64,000 bases of DNA, taken from NCBI GenBank assembly GCA_937886715.1, contig CAKZZD010000002.1, forward strand, positions 99,659 to 163,658, written 5' to 3'. Under the pieces are notes generated by a model, which worked only from the letters and a program-made list of their open reading frames with translations, did not search any database and was not told where the DNA came from. Source of the DNA: an uncultured Bacteroidales bacterium. GTDB taxonomy: Bacteria; Bacteroidota; Bacteroidia; Bacteroidales; P3. How positions within the stretch are numbered: the first letter of the stretch is position 1; the number at the start of each line of letters is the position of its first letter. The position numbers were made by a program, and so were the translations under genes. Below, piece by piece: positions 49,029-58,428 of the stretch.

Positions 49029-50027
49029 ATGAGAACCTATATTATTGCCGAAGCAGGTGTGAATCACAACGGTCAGCTGGATTTGGCGCTGAAACTATGC
49101 GATGCTGCCAAGGAGGCCGGCGTGGATGCCGTGAAGTTCCAGACGTGGAAAACGGAGAACATTGTAACCGCCCAAGCACGCCAAGCGGCTTATCAGACCG
49201 AAAACACGGGTGTGGAAGAGAGCCAGTTTGAGATGCTGAAAAAGTTGGAACTGAGTTATGACCATTTCCGTTATATCCAGAACTATTGTAAGGAAATAGG
49301 GATAGAGTTTCTTTCTACGCCTGATGAGGAAGAGAGTTTGGCATTCCTTGTTTCCTTGGACTTGCCATTCATCAAGGTAGGGTCGGGAGAGGTGACCAAT
49401 ATTCCGTATTTGCGAAAGATTGCCTCATACGGGAAGCCCGTGATCCTGTCAACGGGGATGTCAACGCTGGCACAGGTGGCTACAGCTTACGATACACTGC
49501 TGGAGTCAGGGGCACCGAAGGTGTCGTTGTTGCATTGCACGACCAATTATCCCTGCCCTTATAGCGAGGTGAATCTCCGTGCGATGTTGACCTTGAAAGA
49601 GGCCTTCAAGTGTCAGGTTGGCTACAGCGACCACACGATGGGCACCGAGATACCCGTGGCTGCCGTGGCGATAGGTGCAGAGATTATTGAGAAGCATTTC
49701 ACGCTTGACCGCACGATGGAAGGGCCGGATCATAAGGCATCGCTCGAACCGGCGGAACTGAAACAGATGGTAGAGCAGATTCGGCATATAGAGACAGCCC
49801 TTGGCGATGGCATCAAACGACCCAACAGGAGTGAGGCGGAGAATGCGAAGGTGGTGCAAAAATCTATCCTGGCCAAGCGCCCGATAAAGAAAGGAGAAGT
49901 TCTGACAGAAGATATGCTGGTAGCAAAAAGAGCGGGTGCTGGTATAAGTTCTGTGCATTGGGATGTGGTCGTGGGGACCACTGCTGTGAAGGATTACGAT
50001 ATTGATGAACCGATTAAACTGCAATAG
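49029..50027 (+). CDS. Nonulosonate synthase, NeuB/LegI type
   Basis: A 332-residue PEP-condensing synthase. N-terminal TIM barrel with TYIIAEAGVNHNGQLDLALK, DAVKFQTWKTENIVT, IKVGSGEVTNIPYLRKIASY and VSLLHCTTNYPCPYSEVNLR; LGYSDHTMG-like VGYSDHTMGTEIPVAAVAIG and EKHFTLDRTMEGPDHKASLE hold active-site residues. The C-terminal SAF (antifreeze-like) domain begins near residue 270 (KSILAKRPIKKGEVLTEDML). It joins phosphoenolpyruvate to the six-carbon sugar made by the epimerase. Sequence alone does not separate legionaminic from neuraminic substrate; the operon favours the former. Confidence 0.9.
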   Translation: MRTYIIAEAGVNHNGQLDLALKLCDAAKEAGVDAVKFQTWKTENIVTAQARQAAYQTENTGVEESQFEMLKKLELSYDHFRYIQNYCKEIGIEFLSTPDEEESLAFLVSLDLPFIKVGSGEVTNIPYLRKIASYGKPVILSTGMSTLAQVATAYDTLLESGAPKVSLLHCTTNYPCPYSEVNLRAMLTLKEAFKCQVGYSDHTMGTEIPVAAVAIGAEIIEKHFTLDRTMEGPDHKASLEPAELKQMVEQIRHIETALGDGIKRPNRSEAENAKVVQKSILAKRPIKKGEVLTEDMLVAKRAGAGISSVHWDVVVGTTAVKDYDIDEPIKLQ

Positions 50028-50720
50028 ATGGAAGTTTTAGTAGTGATTCCGGCACGTGGGGGAAGCAAGGGAATACCCCACAAGAATATCAAGCCGCTGA
50101 ATGGCAAGCCGCTGATATGCTATACAATTGATGTGGCCAGACAGTTCACCAGTGATGAGAATATCTGCGTGACCACAGATGATGATGAAATTATCAAAGT
50201 GGTAGGGGAATATGGACTGAAAGTGCCGTTCAAACGTCCCGACTATCTGGCTACGGACACTTGCGGAAGCAATGAGGTCATCCAACACGCATATCAGTTT
50301 TATGAGAAACAAGGAAGGCATTACGATGCCATCGTGTTATTGCAACCCACCTCGCCATTCCGTAAGGTGGAGTTCCTAATTGAGGCTTGTGAACTTTATG
50401 ATGAGAGCATTGATATGGTGACGAGCGTCAAGCTTTCTTCGTGCAATCCTTATTATGACGGATTTGAGGAGAACGAAGAGGGATTGCTCGTTATCAGTAA
50501 GGGTGATGGTACGATAGAACGTCGTCAGGATGCACCGAGCGTGTGGCAACAGAACGGCTCTATCTACGTCATCAATCCCAAGAGCCTGATGGAGAAAGGG
50601 ATGGCGCATTTTACGCGGATACGGAAATATGCGATGTCGGAATTGTATTCCATAGATATAGATAATCCGTTTGACTGGAAAGTAGCGGAACTGGTAATCA
50701 ATGAAAAAATGTTAGGGTGA
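50028..50720 (+). CDS. CMP-nonulosonate cytidylyltransferase, NeuA/LegF type
   Basis: A 230-residue protein that begins the base after the synthase stop. VVIPARGGSKGIPHKNIKPL is the CTP-binding loop (A-R-x-G-S-K-x-x-x-x-K-N), and VLLQPTSPFRKVEFLIEACE and VWQQNGSIYVINP follow the family. It activates the sugar as CMP-derivative for glycosyltransfer. It overlaps the next gene by 4 bp. Confidence 0.9.
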   Translation: MEVLVVIPARGGSKGIPHKNIKPLNGKPLICYTIDVARQFTSDENICVTTDDDEIIKVVGEYGLKVPFKRPDYLATDTCGSNEVIQHAYQFYEKQGRHYDAIVLLQPTSPFRKVEFLIEACELYDESIDMVTSVKLSSCNPYYDGFEENEEGLLVISKGDGTIERRQDAPSVWQQNGSIYVINPKSLMEKGMAHFTRIRKYAMSELYSIDIDNPFDWKVAELVINEKMLG

Positions 50721-51760
50721 TGAAAGACCATGTTATCAATCAAGATTTGACACTGATAGAAGCCCTGTCGAGAATCAACGGAGTAGCTCCAGAACCGCTT
50801 GTGCTCTTCGTGCTCGATGAGCAGAACCGAATGGTGGGCACTCTTACGGATGGAGATTCCCGACGGGCGCTGATTGGGGGCGCTTCTGTAGATGACAAAG
50901 TGTCCAAAGTGATGCATCGTAACTTCAACTATATGAAAGTGGAAGATATCGACGATGTGAAAGAGATTAAGCGCCAGCGCGAGTTGAAGATGCGGCTGGT
51001 TCCAGTGCTGGATGCAGAAAAACACATAGTTGAGATTATCAATCTGGAGAAGTACAATTCCCGTTTGCCTTTTGATGCCGTTCTAATGGCAGGTGGCAAG
51101 GGTGAGCGTCTTCGTCCACTGACTTTAGAAACCCCTAAGCCTCTGCTGAAAGTTGGCGATATATGCATCATTGACCATAACATTGACCGTCTGATTTCAT
51201 ACGGAGTGAAGCATATCTCCGTGACGGTTAATTATCTGAAGGAGCAGATCGAAGAGCATTTTGCTGAGCCTCGTGGTGAAGTGAGAGTGCAGACTGTCCG
51301 TGAACCGAAGTATTTGGGAACCATCGGGAGTATCCGTTTTGTGAAGGAATTCTACAACGATACCATTCTGGTGATGAACAGCGACCTGTTCACAAACATC
51401 AACTATGAGGACTTCTATTTGCACTTCAAAGAACACGATGCGGATATGAGTGTAGTCGCTGTGCCGTACAGTGTGCAGGTCCCGTATGGCATCTTCAAAA
51501 TAGAGAATCGCAGGAATATCACCGGACTTGTGGAAAAACCGACGTATGACTATTATGCAAATGCCGGCATCTATTTGATAAAGAAGTCAGCCTTGGATCT
51601 GATTCCTGAGGAGACATTCTTCAATGCTACAGATTTGATTGAGGCATTGATTGCAGCCGGTCGCAAGGTGATTCGTTTCCCGCTGAATGGAACGTGGATT
51701 GATATTGGCAATCCGCAGGAGTACAAACGGGCGAATGAATTGGTGAAACATATGCACTGA
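50717..51760 (+). CDS. CBS-pair nucleotidyltransferase, PtmE type
   Basis: A 347-residue protein. Residues 1-110 are a CBS pair (INQDLTLIEALSRINGVAPE, QNRMVGTLTDGDSRRALIGG, MRLVPVLDAEKHIVEIINLE); from about 118 a nucleotidyltransferase with VLMAGGKGERLRPLTLETPK, PLLKVGDICII and MNSDLFTNINYEDF. This architecture is that of PtmE, which makes GDP-glucosamine for the GDP-sugar route to legionaminic acid in Campylobacter. Its presence beside LegI and LegF homologues is the main reason for calling the pathway legionaminic-type. Substrate remains inferred. Confidence 0.85.
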   Translation: MMKDHVINQDLTLIEALSRINGVAPEPLVLFVLDEQNRMVGTLTDGDSRRALIGGASVDDKVSKVMHRNFNYMKVEDIDDVKEIKRQRELKMRLVPVLDAEKHIVEIINLEKYNSRLPFDAVLMAGGKGERLRPLTLETPKPLLKVGDICIIDHNIDRLISYGVKHISVTVNYLKEQIEEHFAEPRGEVRVQTVREPKYLGTIGSIRFVKEFYNDTILVMNSDLFTNINYEDFYLHFKEHDADMSVVAVPYSVQVPYGIFKIENRRNITGLVEKPTYDYYANAGIYLIKKSALDLIPEETFFNATDLIEALIAAGRKVIRFPLNGTWIDIGNPQEYKRANELVKHMH

Positions 51761-51775
51761 TTTCGGTTAACAACT

Positions 51776-53551
51776 ATGATTTCCGCAAAAAAATACTGGG
51801 TCGCTGCTTTTCTGGTGCTTACCACCTTTTTTGCTTTGGGTTGTGCCGGAACGCGGAACGTGAATTCACATAGTCTTAAGCAGTTTAATATTTCGAAAGA
51901 AGGGAACCGATATGTGTTGAATGGAGAGACTGACCTAAAAGGACATACACTGACGCTGCCACCAAAGATGGTTCTTGATTGTAGGAATGGCGTTTTGAAG
52001 AACGGCAAGATAAAGGGTGAAGGTAATAAGGTACTTTATAATAAAGCTTTTATAGGAAAGGGACTTAGTATCGAGGGCTGTTATGTTGAGGATGAGAACC
52101 TCTATTCAGAGAAAGTTTTAGTGAGAAATAGTTTTTCAACTGAAGACATTTACAATGTATTCAGTGTAGCCTTGGATAACTCTAACGTTATATATGAGGC
52201 AGGAACATATAAGAATATAACAGAGATTGAAATAAATAAGAATATCACGCTGGATTTCTCTAATTCTATCATTGAGACGGTTGTTGACAGGTACGGCCTG
52301 AGTAATTCCGTCTTTTTGATGAATCCGGATACGCAGCAGGCACTAGAAAATGTCACTATAAAAAACCTTACAATAGACGGGAAAATGCCGAGGTATGGTA
52401 TCGAAAGCGGGGTAGGGCCAAGGCGAAATGCAATAAGACTGATAAAGGTGAAAAATGTTACATTAGAGAACGTCTCGATCCGGAATTTCAGATTGGGGAC
52501 CAGCGGTGATTATGCCAAAGATATTAAGAAGCGGTATATGGCTGGGGTATGTGCCATTATGAATTATAAGAACTGTACGATTAGGGGATGTTCTCTGTCG
52601 AAGAATACCGGTGAGGGTTTTTATCTTGTACCCGATGAGAGCCAACAAAACTATCTCTTATTCAAGAGAAATAAAAGCAATGGGAATTATGGCACATTTC
52701 TGACTTTAGTGGATGGCAGGTGCCTTGTTGAAGATAATGAGATGGATGTATTTGGTCTTTCAGGAATGAATGTATTCTGTTACAATTCTATAATTCGGAA
52801 TAATCATTTTAAAGGTGGTGAGAGGTTCAATTGTATAGATATTACAGAAAACGGTATTTACTGGCCAAAAAATGTAGAGATAAGCGGGAATGAGGCTGAT
52901 AATTGCGCTGGCTTCATTATGGTGTCGGGAGAAGATATCACTATTTCCAACAATCATTGTTCAAATCCTGCATCGGGCTTTGCTTTGACAGTGTTCGGAT
53001 ACAAGCAAACAACAACTGAATCTACCAGCTATCTTTTTCAAAGAGGAAAAATTGGGAATGGCGTTAATATCCAAGTGAATAATAATAGGTTGAATTGTAA
53101 GGGCGGCATTACTACTTATCCGGGAAGCAACTGCGTTTTGAATATCAAGGATAATATAATTACGGTTGTACCGGATAAGAATGGAGGACCTCATAGGGGT
53201 ACAGCTTTGGAACTCAATGATTGTCGTGAACTAACAGTTGAACGCAATATTTTTAATAATTCTTTTCGGAATTCGATTACAAAATCGAACGTGTATATTA
53301 CTTTGAATAAATGCAGAGGAAAGGCAAGTATTTCCGGTAATACCTTTGATTGCTCCCAGACATTGCCTGACAACACTTCATATTTTTTGTTTACCCAAGA
53401 AACAGCATTAGATCAGTTGACGATAAAAGACAACGTAACGAACGTCAGTGGAATCAAGGCACGTGCAGTGGAGGGAAAAATACCAGTGAAAGGGAAAAAA
53501 GTAATTAGTAATAATGGAGAGATAGTGGTGAAGGGCGCTGCATTGGAATAG
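51776..53551 (+). CDS. Right-handed beta-helix lipoprotein
   Basis: A 591-residue exported lipoprotein: the signal peptide VAAFLVLTTFFALGCAG contains a lipobox ALGC. The body is a series of short beta-helix coils rich in Asn and Ile (VTIKNLTIDGKMPRYGIESG-type, CTIRGCSLSKNTGEGFYLVP, NVEISGNEADNCAGFIMVSG, LTVERNIFNNSFRNSITKSN). Parallel beta-helix proteins of polysaccharide loci are often lyases, hydrolases or epimerases acting on the glycan, but no catalytic set could be identified. It follows the ptmE-type gene by 15 bp and precedes the initiating sugar transferase by 12 bp. Confidence 0.75.
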   Translation: MISAKKYWVAAFLVLTTFFALGCAGTRNVNSHSLKQFNISKEGNRYVLNGETDLKGHTLTLPPKMVLDCRNGVLKNGKIKGEGNKVLYNKAFIGKGLSIEGCYVEDENLYSEKVLVRNSFSTEDIYNVFSVALDNSNVIYEAGTYKNITEIEINKNITLDFSNSIIETVVDRYGLSNSVFLMNPDTQQALENVTIKNLTIDGKMPRYGIESGVGPRRNAIRLIKVKNVTLENVSIRNFRLGTSGDYAKDIKKRYMAGVCAIMNYKNCTIRGCSLSKNTGEGFYLVPDESQQNYLLFKRNKSNGNYGTFLTLVDGRCLVEDNEMDVFGLSGMNVFCYNSIIRNNHFKGGERFNCIDITENGIYWPKNVEISGNEADNCAGFIMVSGEDITISNNHCSNPASGFALTVFGYKQTTTESTSYLFQRGKIGNGVNIQVNNNRLNCKGGITTYPGSNCVLNIKDNIITVVPDKNGGPHRGTALELNDCRELTVERNIFNNSFRNSITKSNVYITLNKCRGKASISGNTFDCSQTLPDNTSYFLFTQETALDQLTIKDNVTNVSGIKARAVEGKIPVKGKKVISNNGEIVVKGAALE

Positions 53552-53563
53552 AAAAATAAGATT

Positions 53564-54235
53564 ATGTTTTTAAAATGGATATTTGACAGGGTGGTCTCGC
53601 TGCTGGGACTACTGATTCTGTGGCCGGTACTGCTGGTGGTGGCTATCTTGATTAAAGTGAAGATGCCGGGAGGATCGGTGATGTTCGTGCAGAAGCGGAT
53701 CGGTCTTGGCGGGAAGCTGTTCAACTGCCATAAGTTCCGCACGATGACGGTGAAGCATCCTTCGACAGGCTCAAGAGGTTGGTCGACGGTGTCGGTGGCG
53801 GGGGACAGCCGCATCACGCCACTGGGTGCGAAGTTGCGTCATTGGAAACGGGACGAGCTGCCGGGGCTGTTGGACGTGTTCATCGGCAAGATGAGTTTCG
53901 TGGGGCCTCGGCCTGACGTGCCAAGGTATGCGGACAAGCTGACGGGCGACGACCGCGATGTGCTGAAGCTGCGGCCCGGGATTACGGGACCAGCCACCTT
54001 GAAATATCGCTTGGAAGACGAAATGATTGCTGAGTACGTCGCTTCACATCAGGCAGATGGGGATACACGTGGCTCCCAGGAGATAGCTGTGGAGTATAAT
54101 GACAATGTGATTTACCCGGACAAGGTGCGGTTGAATTGTTATTACTACAGGCATTACTCCTTCGTGAAGGACATTCAGATGATTCTGTGCACGGTACTGG
54201 GCCGTAAGATGAAGTATGCGGGAGAAGAGATCTAA
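53564..54235 (+). CDS. Initiating sugar phosphate transferase, PglC/WcaJ type (first copy)
   Basis: A 223-residue bacterial sugar transferase (PF02397). A re-entrant N-terminal membrane helix (VVSLLGLLILWPVLLVVAIL), then RIGLGGKLFNCHKFRTMTVK, LRHWKRDELPGLLDVFIGKM and SFVGPRPDVPRYADKLTGDD, LRPGITGPATLKYRLEDE are the family core. It transfers a sugar-1-phosphate to undecaprenyl phosphate to begin the repeat unit. Compared with the second copy (63213) it has an extra HPSTGSRGW segment (residues about 65-73, at 53757-53785) and a different segment at about 149-167 (EMIAEYVASHQADGDTRGSQ). It overlaps the next gene by 20 bp. Confidence 0.9.
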   Translation: MFLKWIFDRVVSLLGLLILWPVLLVVAILIKVKMPGGSVMFVQKRIGLGGKLFNCHKFRTMTVKHPSTGSRGWSTVSVAGDSRITPLGAKLRHWKRDELPGLLDVFIGKMSFVGPRPDVPRYADKLTGDDRDVLKLRPGITGPATLKYRLEDEMIAEYVASHQADGDTRGSQEIAVEYNDNVIYPDKVRLNCYYYRHYSFVKDIQMILCTVLGRKMKYAGEEI

Positions 54236-55340
54236 AGTCGAGCAGGCTTTTTTTGCCTTGCTTCGGGCAGGGCTTTGGGAGAAAGAAGTTCGACTTGCGC
54301 CATTCGCAGATTTGGATTTCCAAGCCATCTTTGACTTGGCCGAGGAACAGTCGGTGGTTGGCCTTCTTGCCGCTGGCATCGAGCACGTTGTGGACGGCCG
54401 TCCTGCGAAGAAAAATGTGCTGCAGTTCATCGGACGGACTGTACAATTGGAACAGAAGAATCAGGCGATGAACTATTTCATCAGCGTGCTGGTGGACAAG
54501 ATGCGTGATGCTGGCATAAAGACGCTGCTGGTGAAAGGGCAAGGTATTGCACAATCTTACGAAAGACCGCTATGGCGGTCGTGTGGTGATGTGGACTTGT
54601 TCCTGAGTGATGAGAACTATGAGCGGGCGAAGGCGTTCCTTACTCCTTTGGCTGCATCGGTTGAGGAGGAATATGTGCGGGAGAAGCATCTGGGGATGAC
54701 CATCGACCCGTGGGTGGTGGAGCTGCACGGGAGTTTGCGTATGGGATTGCCACGACGGATAAACGATGTGCTGGATGAGATCAAGAATGAGACATTCAGC
54801 TGCGGGAATGTGCGGACGTGGGACAACGACGGGACTCAGGTGTTCATGCTCGGCAAGGAGAATGATGCAGTGTATGTGTTTGTCCATTTCTTTAATCACT
54901 TCTATAAAGGAGGGCTGGGGTTGCGGCAGATCTGCGACTGGTGTCGGCTGCTGTGGACGTATCGTGAGACGATGGACGTGAAGAAGGTGGAGTCGCTCAT
55001 CCGCCGGATGAGGCTGTTGAGTGAGTGGAAGGCGTTTGCGGCTTTGGCCGTAAACGACCTTGGTATGCCAGCAGAGGCTATGCCGATGTATGATAACGAT
55101 GCGAAATGGAGCCGGAAGGCGGAACGGATTAAGGCTTTTGTGTTGTCCGTAGGGAATTTCGGGCATAACAGGGATATGAGCTATTACGGTAAGTATCCGT
55201 ACTTTGTTCGGAAGTGCATCTCTATGGGGCAGCGTGTTGGGGATTTGTTCCGTCACGCGAGGATCTTCCCGCTGGACTCGCTGCGATTCTCGTTTGCCAT
55301 TATGTGGAATGGGGTCAGGAGTGCGATGAGGGGGGAGTGA
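54216..55340 (+). CDS. Nucleotidyltransferase-fold protein (NTP_transf_5), full-length copy
   Basis: A 374-residue protein of the NTP_transf_5 family (PF14907), common in Bacteroidales polysaccharide loci. LLVKGQGIAQSYERPLWRSC with GDVDLFLSDENYERAKAFLT carries the D-x-D of the nucleotidyltransferase fold; WVVELHGSLRMGL and FVHFFNHFYKGGLGLRQICD follow. Substrate unknown. The start overlaps the sugar transferase by 20 bp. A second, N-terminally cut copy lies at 59850; parts of the two are nearly identical in DNA and other parts diverged. Confidence 0.8.
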   Translation: MREKRSKVEQAFFALLRAGLWEKEVRLAPFADLDFQAIFDLAEEQSVVGLLAAGIEHVVDGRPAKKNVLQFIGRTVQLEQKNQAMNYFISVLVDKMRDAGIKTLLVKGQGIAQSYERPLWRSCGDVDLFLSDENYERAKAFLTPLAASVEEEYVREKHLGMTIDPWVVELHGSLRMGLPRRINDVLDEIKNETFSCGNVRTWDNDGTQVFMLGKENDAVYVFVHFFNHFYKGGLGLRQICDWCRLLWTYRETMDVKKVESLIRRMRLLSEWKAFAALAVNDLGMPAEAMPMYDNDAKWSRKAERIKAFVLSVGNFGHNRDMSYYGKYPYFVRKCISMGQRVGDLFRHARIFPLDSLRFSFAIMWNGVRSAMRGE

Positions 55341-55495
55341 CGTAGACCTTCGACAAGATGTAAACCGTTCGGAAGAAGATGCAGATCGTGCCGGAGTACA
55401 AGAGCAACAACTCGGTGTATGAGGTGCTGGATGGGGAGAAGTAGTTGATAGTTAGTACTTGCCCTGCATATTATAATGTTTATCAATAATGCCGT
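55341..55495. other. Spacer with a short gene tail
   Basis: After the nucleotidyltransferase gene there is CCTTCGACAAGATGTAA (about 55348-55363), a short repeat-like sequence, then a frame reading TVRKKMQIVPEYKSNNSVYE and VLDGEK-stop (55364-55444). The tail resembles the C-terminal end (VPEYxSxNSxYExLD) of membrane-bound CapD/WbpM-type 4,6-dehydratases, so it may be what remains of such a gene; the match is short. Confidence 0.35.
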
Positions 55496-58036
55496 TTGAC
55501 ATCAATGAGGAAACTGAATCTATTCTTTTCATGGCAGTCAGATGTGAAGAATAATCACAAGACGATAGCGGATGCTCTAAAAGCCGCCTGTGACGATATT
55601 CGCTCCGAGGGTGAATTTGACATCGTGTATGACGAGTCAACATGGGGCAGATCGGGCTCTCCTGTGATTGAAGACGTTGTGCTGGAAAAGATAAAGAAAT
55701 GTGACTTGTTTGTTGCAGACTTAACGCCTGTTGTAACAACAGAGAAGAAAGCCATTCCAAACCCCAATGTGATGGTAGAACTGGGTGTGGCTAAAGCCAG
55801 TATGATTGATGATGTCACAATGCTATTATACACCGGTGATATTGAAACGAGCAAAATGCCGTTTGACATCAACCACCAGAGGCTTTGCCGATTCTCGAAT
55901 ACGATAATCAAAGATTATGTGAGGATGATGGCACAGACGGCTGTGGAGAATCCGAAACACAAATCAGTCTTCGATGATAAGGACAAGTTTCTCTATTATG
56001 ACAGAAATGTCAAAAAGAACATTACATCGGGAAAGTATCTGCCAAACGTTTTTCTTGAGGACAGAAGGACAAAGCAGTTCTTGCGTGACTTCGTAGATCC
56101 ATACACTTTCTGTAAACTCGTTCTGGAGAGGTGTGACTCGTTTGAGTTGTATCGCTTGAACAGGAACAGAAGAATCAATCACAGAGAACCCTTCGAGTTT
56201 GATGTAACACCATTTAAGTCAACTGTCGCGGAAGAAAGTATCGCGACCTTTTATCAGCGCGTGGGAGAAGTGCAGAGCTTCCTGCGAGCAAAGTACGATG
56301 AACTGAACACGAACCGGTCTAGCGACTATTTCAGTTCGTCAAGATTTGGACGACAAAATGAACACTTGAATTATGTGGCAGGGAAACTGTTGTTGATTAC
56401 TTCCGCCGCAGGTCAAGGAAAGACTAATCTGATTTGCGACCTGGTAGAAAAGGTGTTATTGACAAGACACATACCTTTTATCTATTTGAACGGATATGAG
56501 ATAAAGCCTAATGATATAGGACGCAGTTTTGCTGATATGATGCTACCCGGAACCGGCGTGTCTTTTGACAATGCAATCAACGAGGCTGCTACCTATTGTA
56601 AGTACAAGAGATGTCCTATCATCTTTATTATAGACGGATTGAACGAGAATCCAAAGCCAGATATCTTTGCATCGAATTTGGAGGTTTTCCTTGATCTTAT
56701 ATTGCAATATGACTGCGTGAAGGTACTGATGACCTGCAGAACCGATTATTATAAAGAGCGGTTTGCTAGTTTGGATGCAGCCTTTAAAGACAGGATGTTG
56801 AAGATAGAAGGGTTGAATGAACATTTCCGAGACGAGGAGAAACAAAAGCTGCTCAGAAACTATTTTGCTTACTTCAAAATCAAAGCGAATATTAACCGAC
56901 ATGTTGAAGATGCGCTTTGTGATGACCTGCTATTGTTAAGAATATTCAGTGAGGCAAATCAGGGAAAGTCGCTTGGCGATGTACATAGTATCAAGCGTGA
57001 AGAATTGTTTGAAGAGTACTATGAACTGATGACGGACAAACTGAGGGAAAAGGTTCAAAATGAACAGCATTACCAGTTAGAGAAATCCAGTATTGCTGCT
57101 TTCATGGAGAATATGGTCCTTTATATGATTCGCAGCGACTCGTTCTTCAATGTGCCTCTGCCTCAGCTGCTGAAGAATATAGCCAAGGAAGAAGTGGAGA
57201 TTTTCAACCGTTTTCTTGATGAAAACATTCTGCTTAGGAAAGACCTTGCTCCGAATGCAAAGGGAGCTTTTGGCCATCAGGAAGTCGTGAACTTTACATA
57301 TGATTCATTCCGTGACTATATCATCTCTGCCTATTTGTCAGACAGCATATTGCCGGGTAGCCTAACTGAATATGAGCGCTCGGTAAAACAGTACACAGCT
57401 AGTGGACACCAGTTGCGGGAAGGGATTTCTCCTTTTCTGTTCGTGCATGCGAAGAATAACCGCCAAAGAGAGGCGTGCGTACTGCTTTCCCAATTGGATT
57501 GGTATGAGGTCGTGTTTGAATCATATATTTGGGATGTCAAGGAGGATGCAATAGATGGCGGTGATGTGGAAATGGTTAGGAATCTTCTTTCGAAGGAAGA
57601 TCCGCAGTATGTGGCAAGGAGATTAATATATTGGGGACGCTGGAATTCTGAATGGCATAAGATGTTGAACATAAGGTTGCTACTTGATTATCTTGCTACT
57701 CTGGATGACAATGCGTTGAGTGAATTCCTGGAGAAGGTCTGGCCGCAAAAGGTGACGAAATACTATGGAGGCCCAGACCCGAAAAGCGACAGGTGGTATA
57801 TGATAAACTCATTGGAAAAGTTGTTGAATGATACAGAGATCCAAAAGCATAAGGACTTCCATAACCTGTTTGAATTGCTATTGTATATGTGTGTTTGTTC
57901 TGATAGGTATGCCCAGACTGTATATATACAGTATCTGAAGAAGTACAGAAATGCGAAGCAGTTGGAGGCCGTGCAGAACGTAACACAGAGCAATAATCTT
58001 GTAATAGTCACAGAAAAACTGAAAAAGTTATTATGA
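55496..58036 (+). CDS. TIR-like domain fused to a STAND (NACHT-like) NTPase
   Basis: An 846-residue protein. Residues 1-150: LNLFFSWQSDVKNNHKTIAD, IVYDESTWGRSGSPVIED, KCDLFVADLTPV and PNPNVMVELGVAKA, a TIR-like/nucleotide-processing domain frequent in bacterial immune proteins. From about residue 300: Walker A LLLITSAAGQGKTNLICD, Walker B CPIIFIIDGLNENP and LMTCRTDYYKERF as sensor, then helical repeats to the end. This is the plan of Avs/NACHT-type phage sensors: the C-terminal part recognises a phage product, the NTPase oligomerises, the N-terminal domain kills. It overlaps the next gene by 4 bp. Confidence 0.78.
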   Translation: MTSMRKLNLFFSWQSDVKNNHKTIADALKAACDDIRSEGEFDIVYDESTWGRSGSPVIEDVVLEKIKKCDLFVADLTPVVTTEKKAIPNPNVMVELGVAKASMIDDVTMLLYTGDIETSKMPFDINHQRLCRFSNTIIKDYVRMMAQTAVENPKHKSVFDDKDKFLYYDRNVKKNITSGKYLPNVFLEDRRTKQFLRDFVDPYTFCKLVLERCDSFELYRLNRNRRINHREPFEFDVTPFKSTVAEESIATFYQRVGEVQSFLRAKYDELNTNRSSDYFSSSRFGRQNEHLNYVAGKLLLITSAAGQGKTNLICDLVEKVLLTRHIPFIYLNGYEIKPNDIGRSFADMMLPGTGVSFDNAINEAATYCKYKRCPIIFIIDGLNENPKPDIFASNLEVFLDLILQYDCVKVLMTCRTDYYKERFASLDAAFKDRMLKIEGLNEHFRDEEKQKLLRNYFAYFKIKANINRHVEDALCDDLLLLRIFSEANQGKSLGDVHSIKREELFEEYYELMTDKLREKVQNEQHYQLEKSSIAAFMENMVLYMIRSDSFFNVPLPQLLKNIAKEEVEIFNRFLDENILLRKDLAPNAKGAFGHQEVVNFTYDSFRDYIISAYLSDSILPGSLTEYERSVKQYTASGHQLREGISPFLFVHAKNNRQREACVLLSQLDWYEVVFESYIWDVKEDAIDGGDVEMVRNLLSKEDPQYVARRLIYWGRWNSEWHKMLNIRLLLDYLATLDDNALSEFLEKVWPQKVTKYYGGPDPKSDRWYMINSLEKLLNDTEIQKHKDFHNLFELLLYMCVCSDRYAQTVYIQYLKKYRNAKQLEAVQNVTQSNNLVIVTEKLKKLL

Positions 58037-58425
58037 GGTACGCATACGATATGTATCGTTATTTGATCTTTGCCCATAAGGATTTGACTGAAGAATACTT
58101 TGTGGAGAAGAGCGGGGCAATTGACGGATATGCTAAAGAACTGTTCCAGCGTATATACAAGAGTATATTTACTGAGAGTATGGATGTGCAGTATATGTAT
58201 GACACTTTCTATCGGACAGAGTACGGGTGTTTGACTGATTTCTTGACAGGGTATTATCAGTTGGAATCGGAAGAAGCAAGGGAGATTATTGAAACGTTGG
58301 AACAAAAGAAAGAGCTGCGGCTGTATGACTACGATTCATTGTCAGCGGGTGAGAACTTTGATGACTTTATTACATCGGAAGATGTGTATGAACGATTTGA
58401 AAAACTAATTATGATGAGCGTTTAA
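58033..58425 (+). CDS. Hypothetical protein, 130 aa, coupled to the STAND gene
   Basis: Starts at an ATGA overlap with the STAND NTPase gene, so it is translationally coupled. The protein is acidic and helical, with MRYAYDMYRYLIFAHKDLTE and YGCLTDFLTGYYQLESEEA. No family recognised. It could be a regulator or accessory of the STAND protein or belong with the radical SAM genes downstream. Confidence 0.6.
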   Translation: MRYAYDMYRYLIFAHKDLTEEYFVEKSGAIDGYAKELFQRIYKSIFTESMDVQYMYDTFYRTEYGCLTDFLTGYYQLESEEAREIIETLEQKKELRLYDYDSLSAGENFDDFITSEDVYERFEKLIMMSV

Positions 58426-58428
58426 GGC

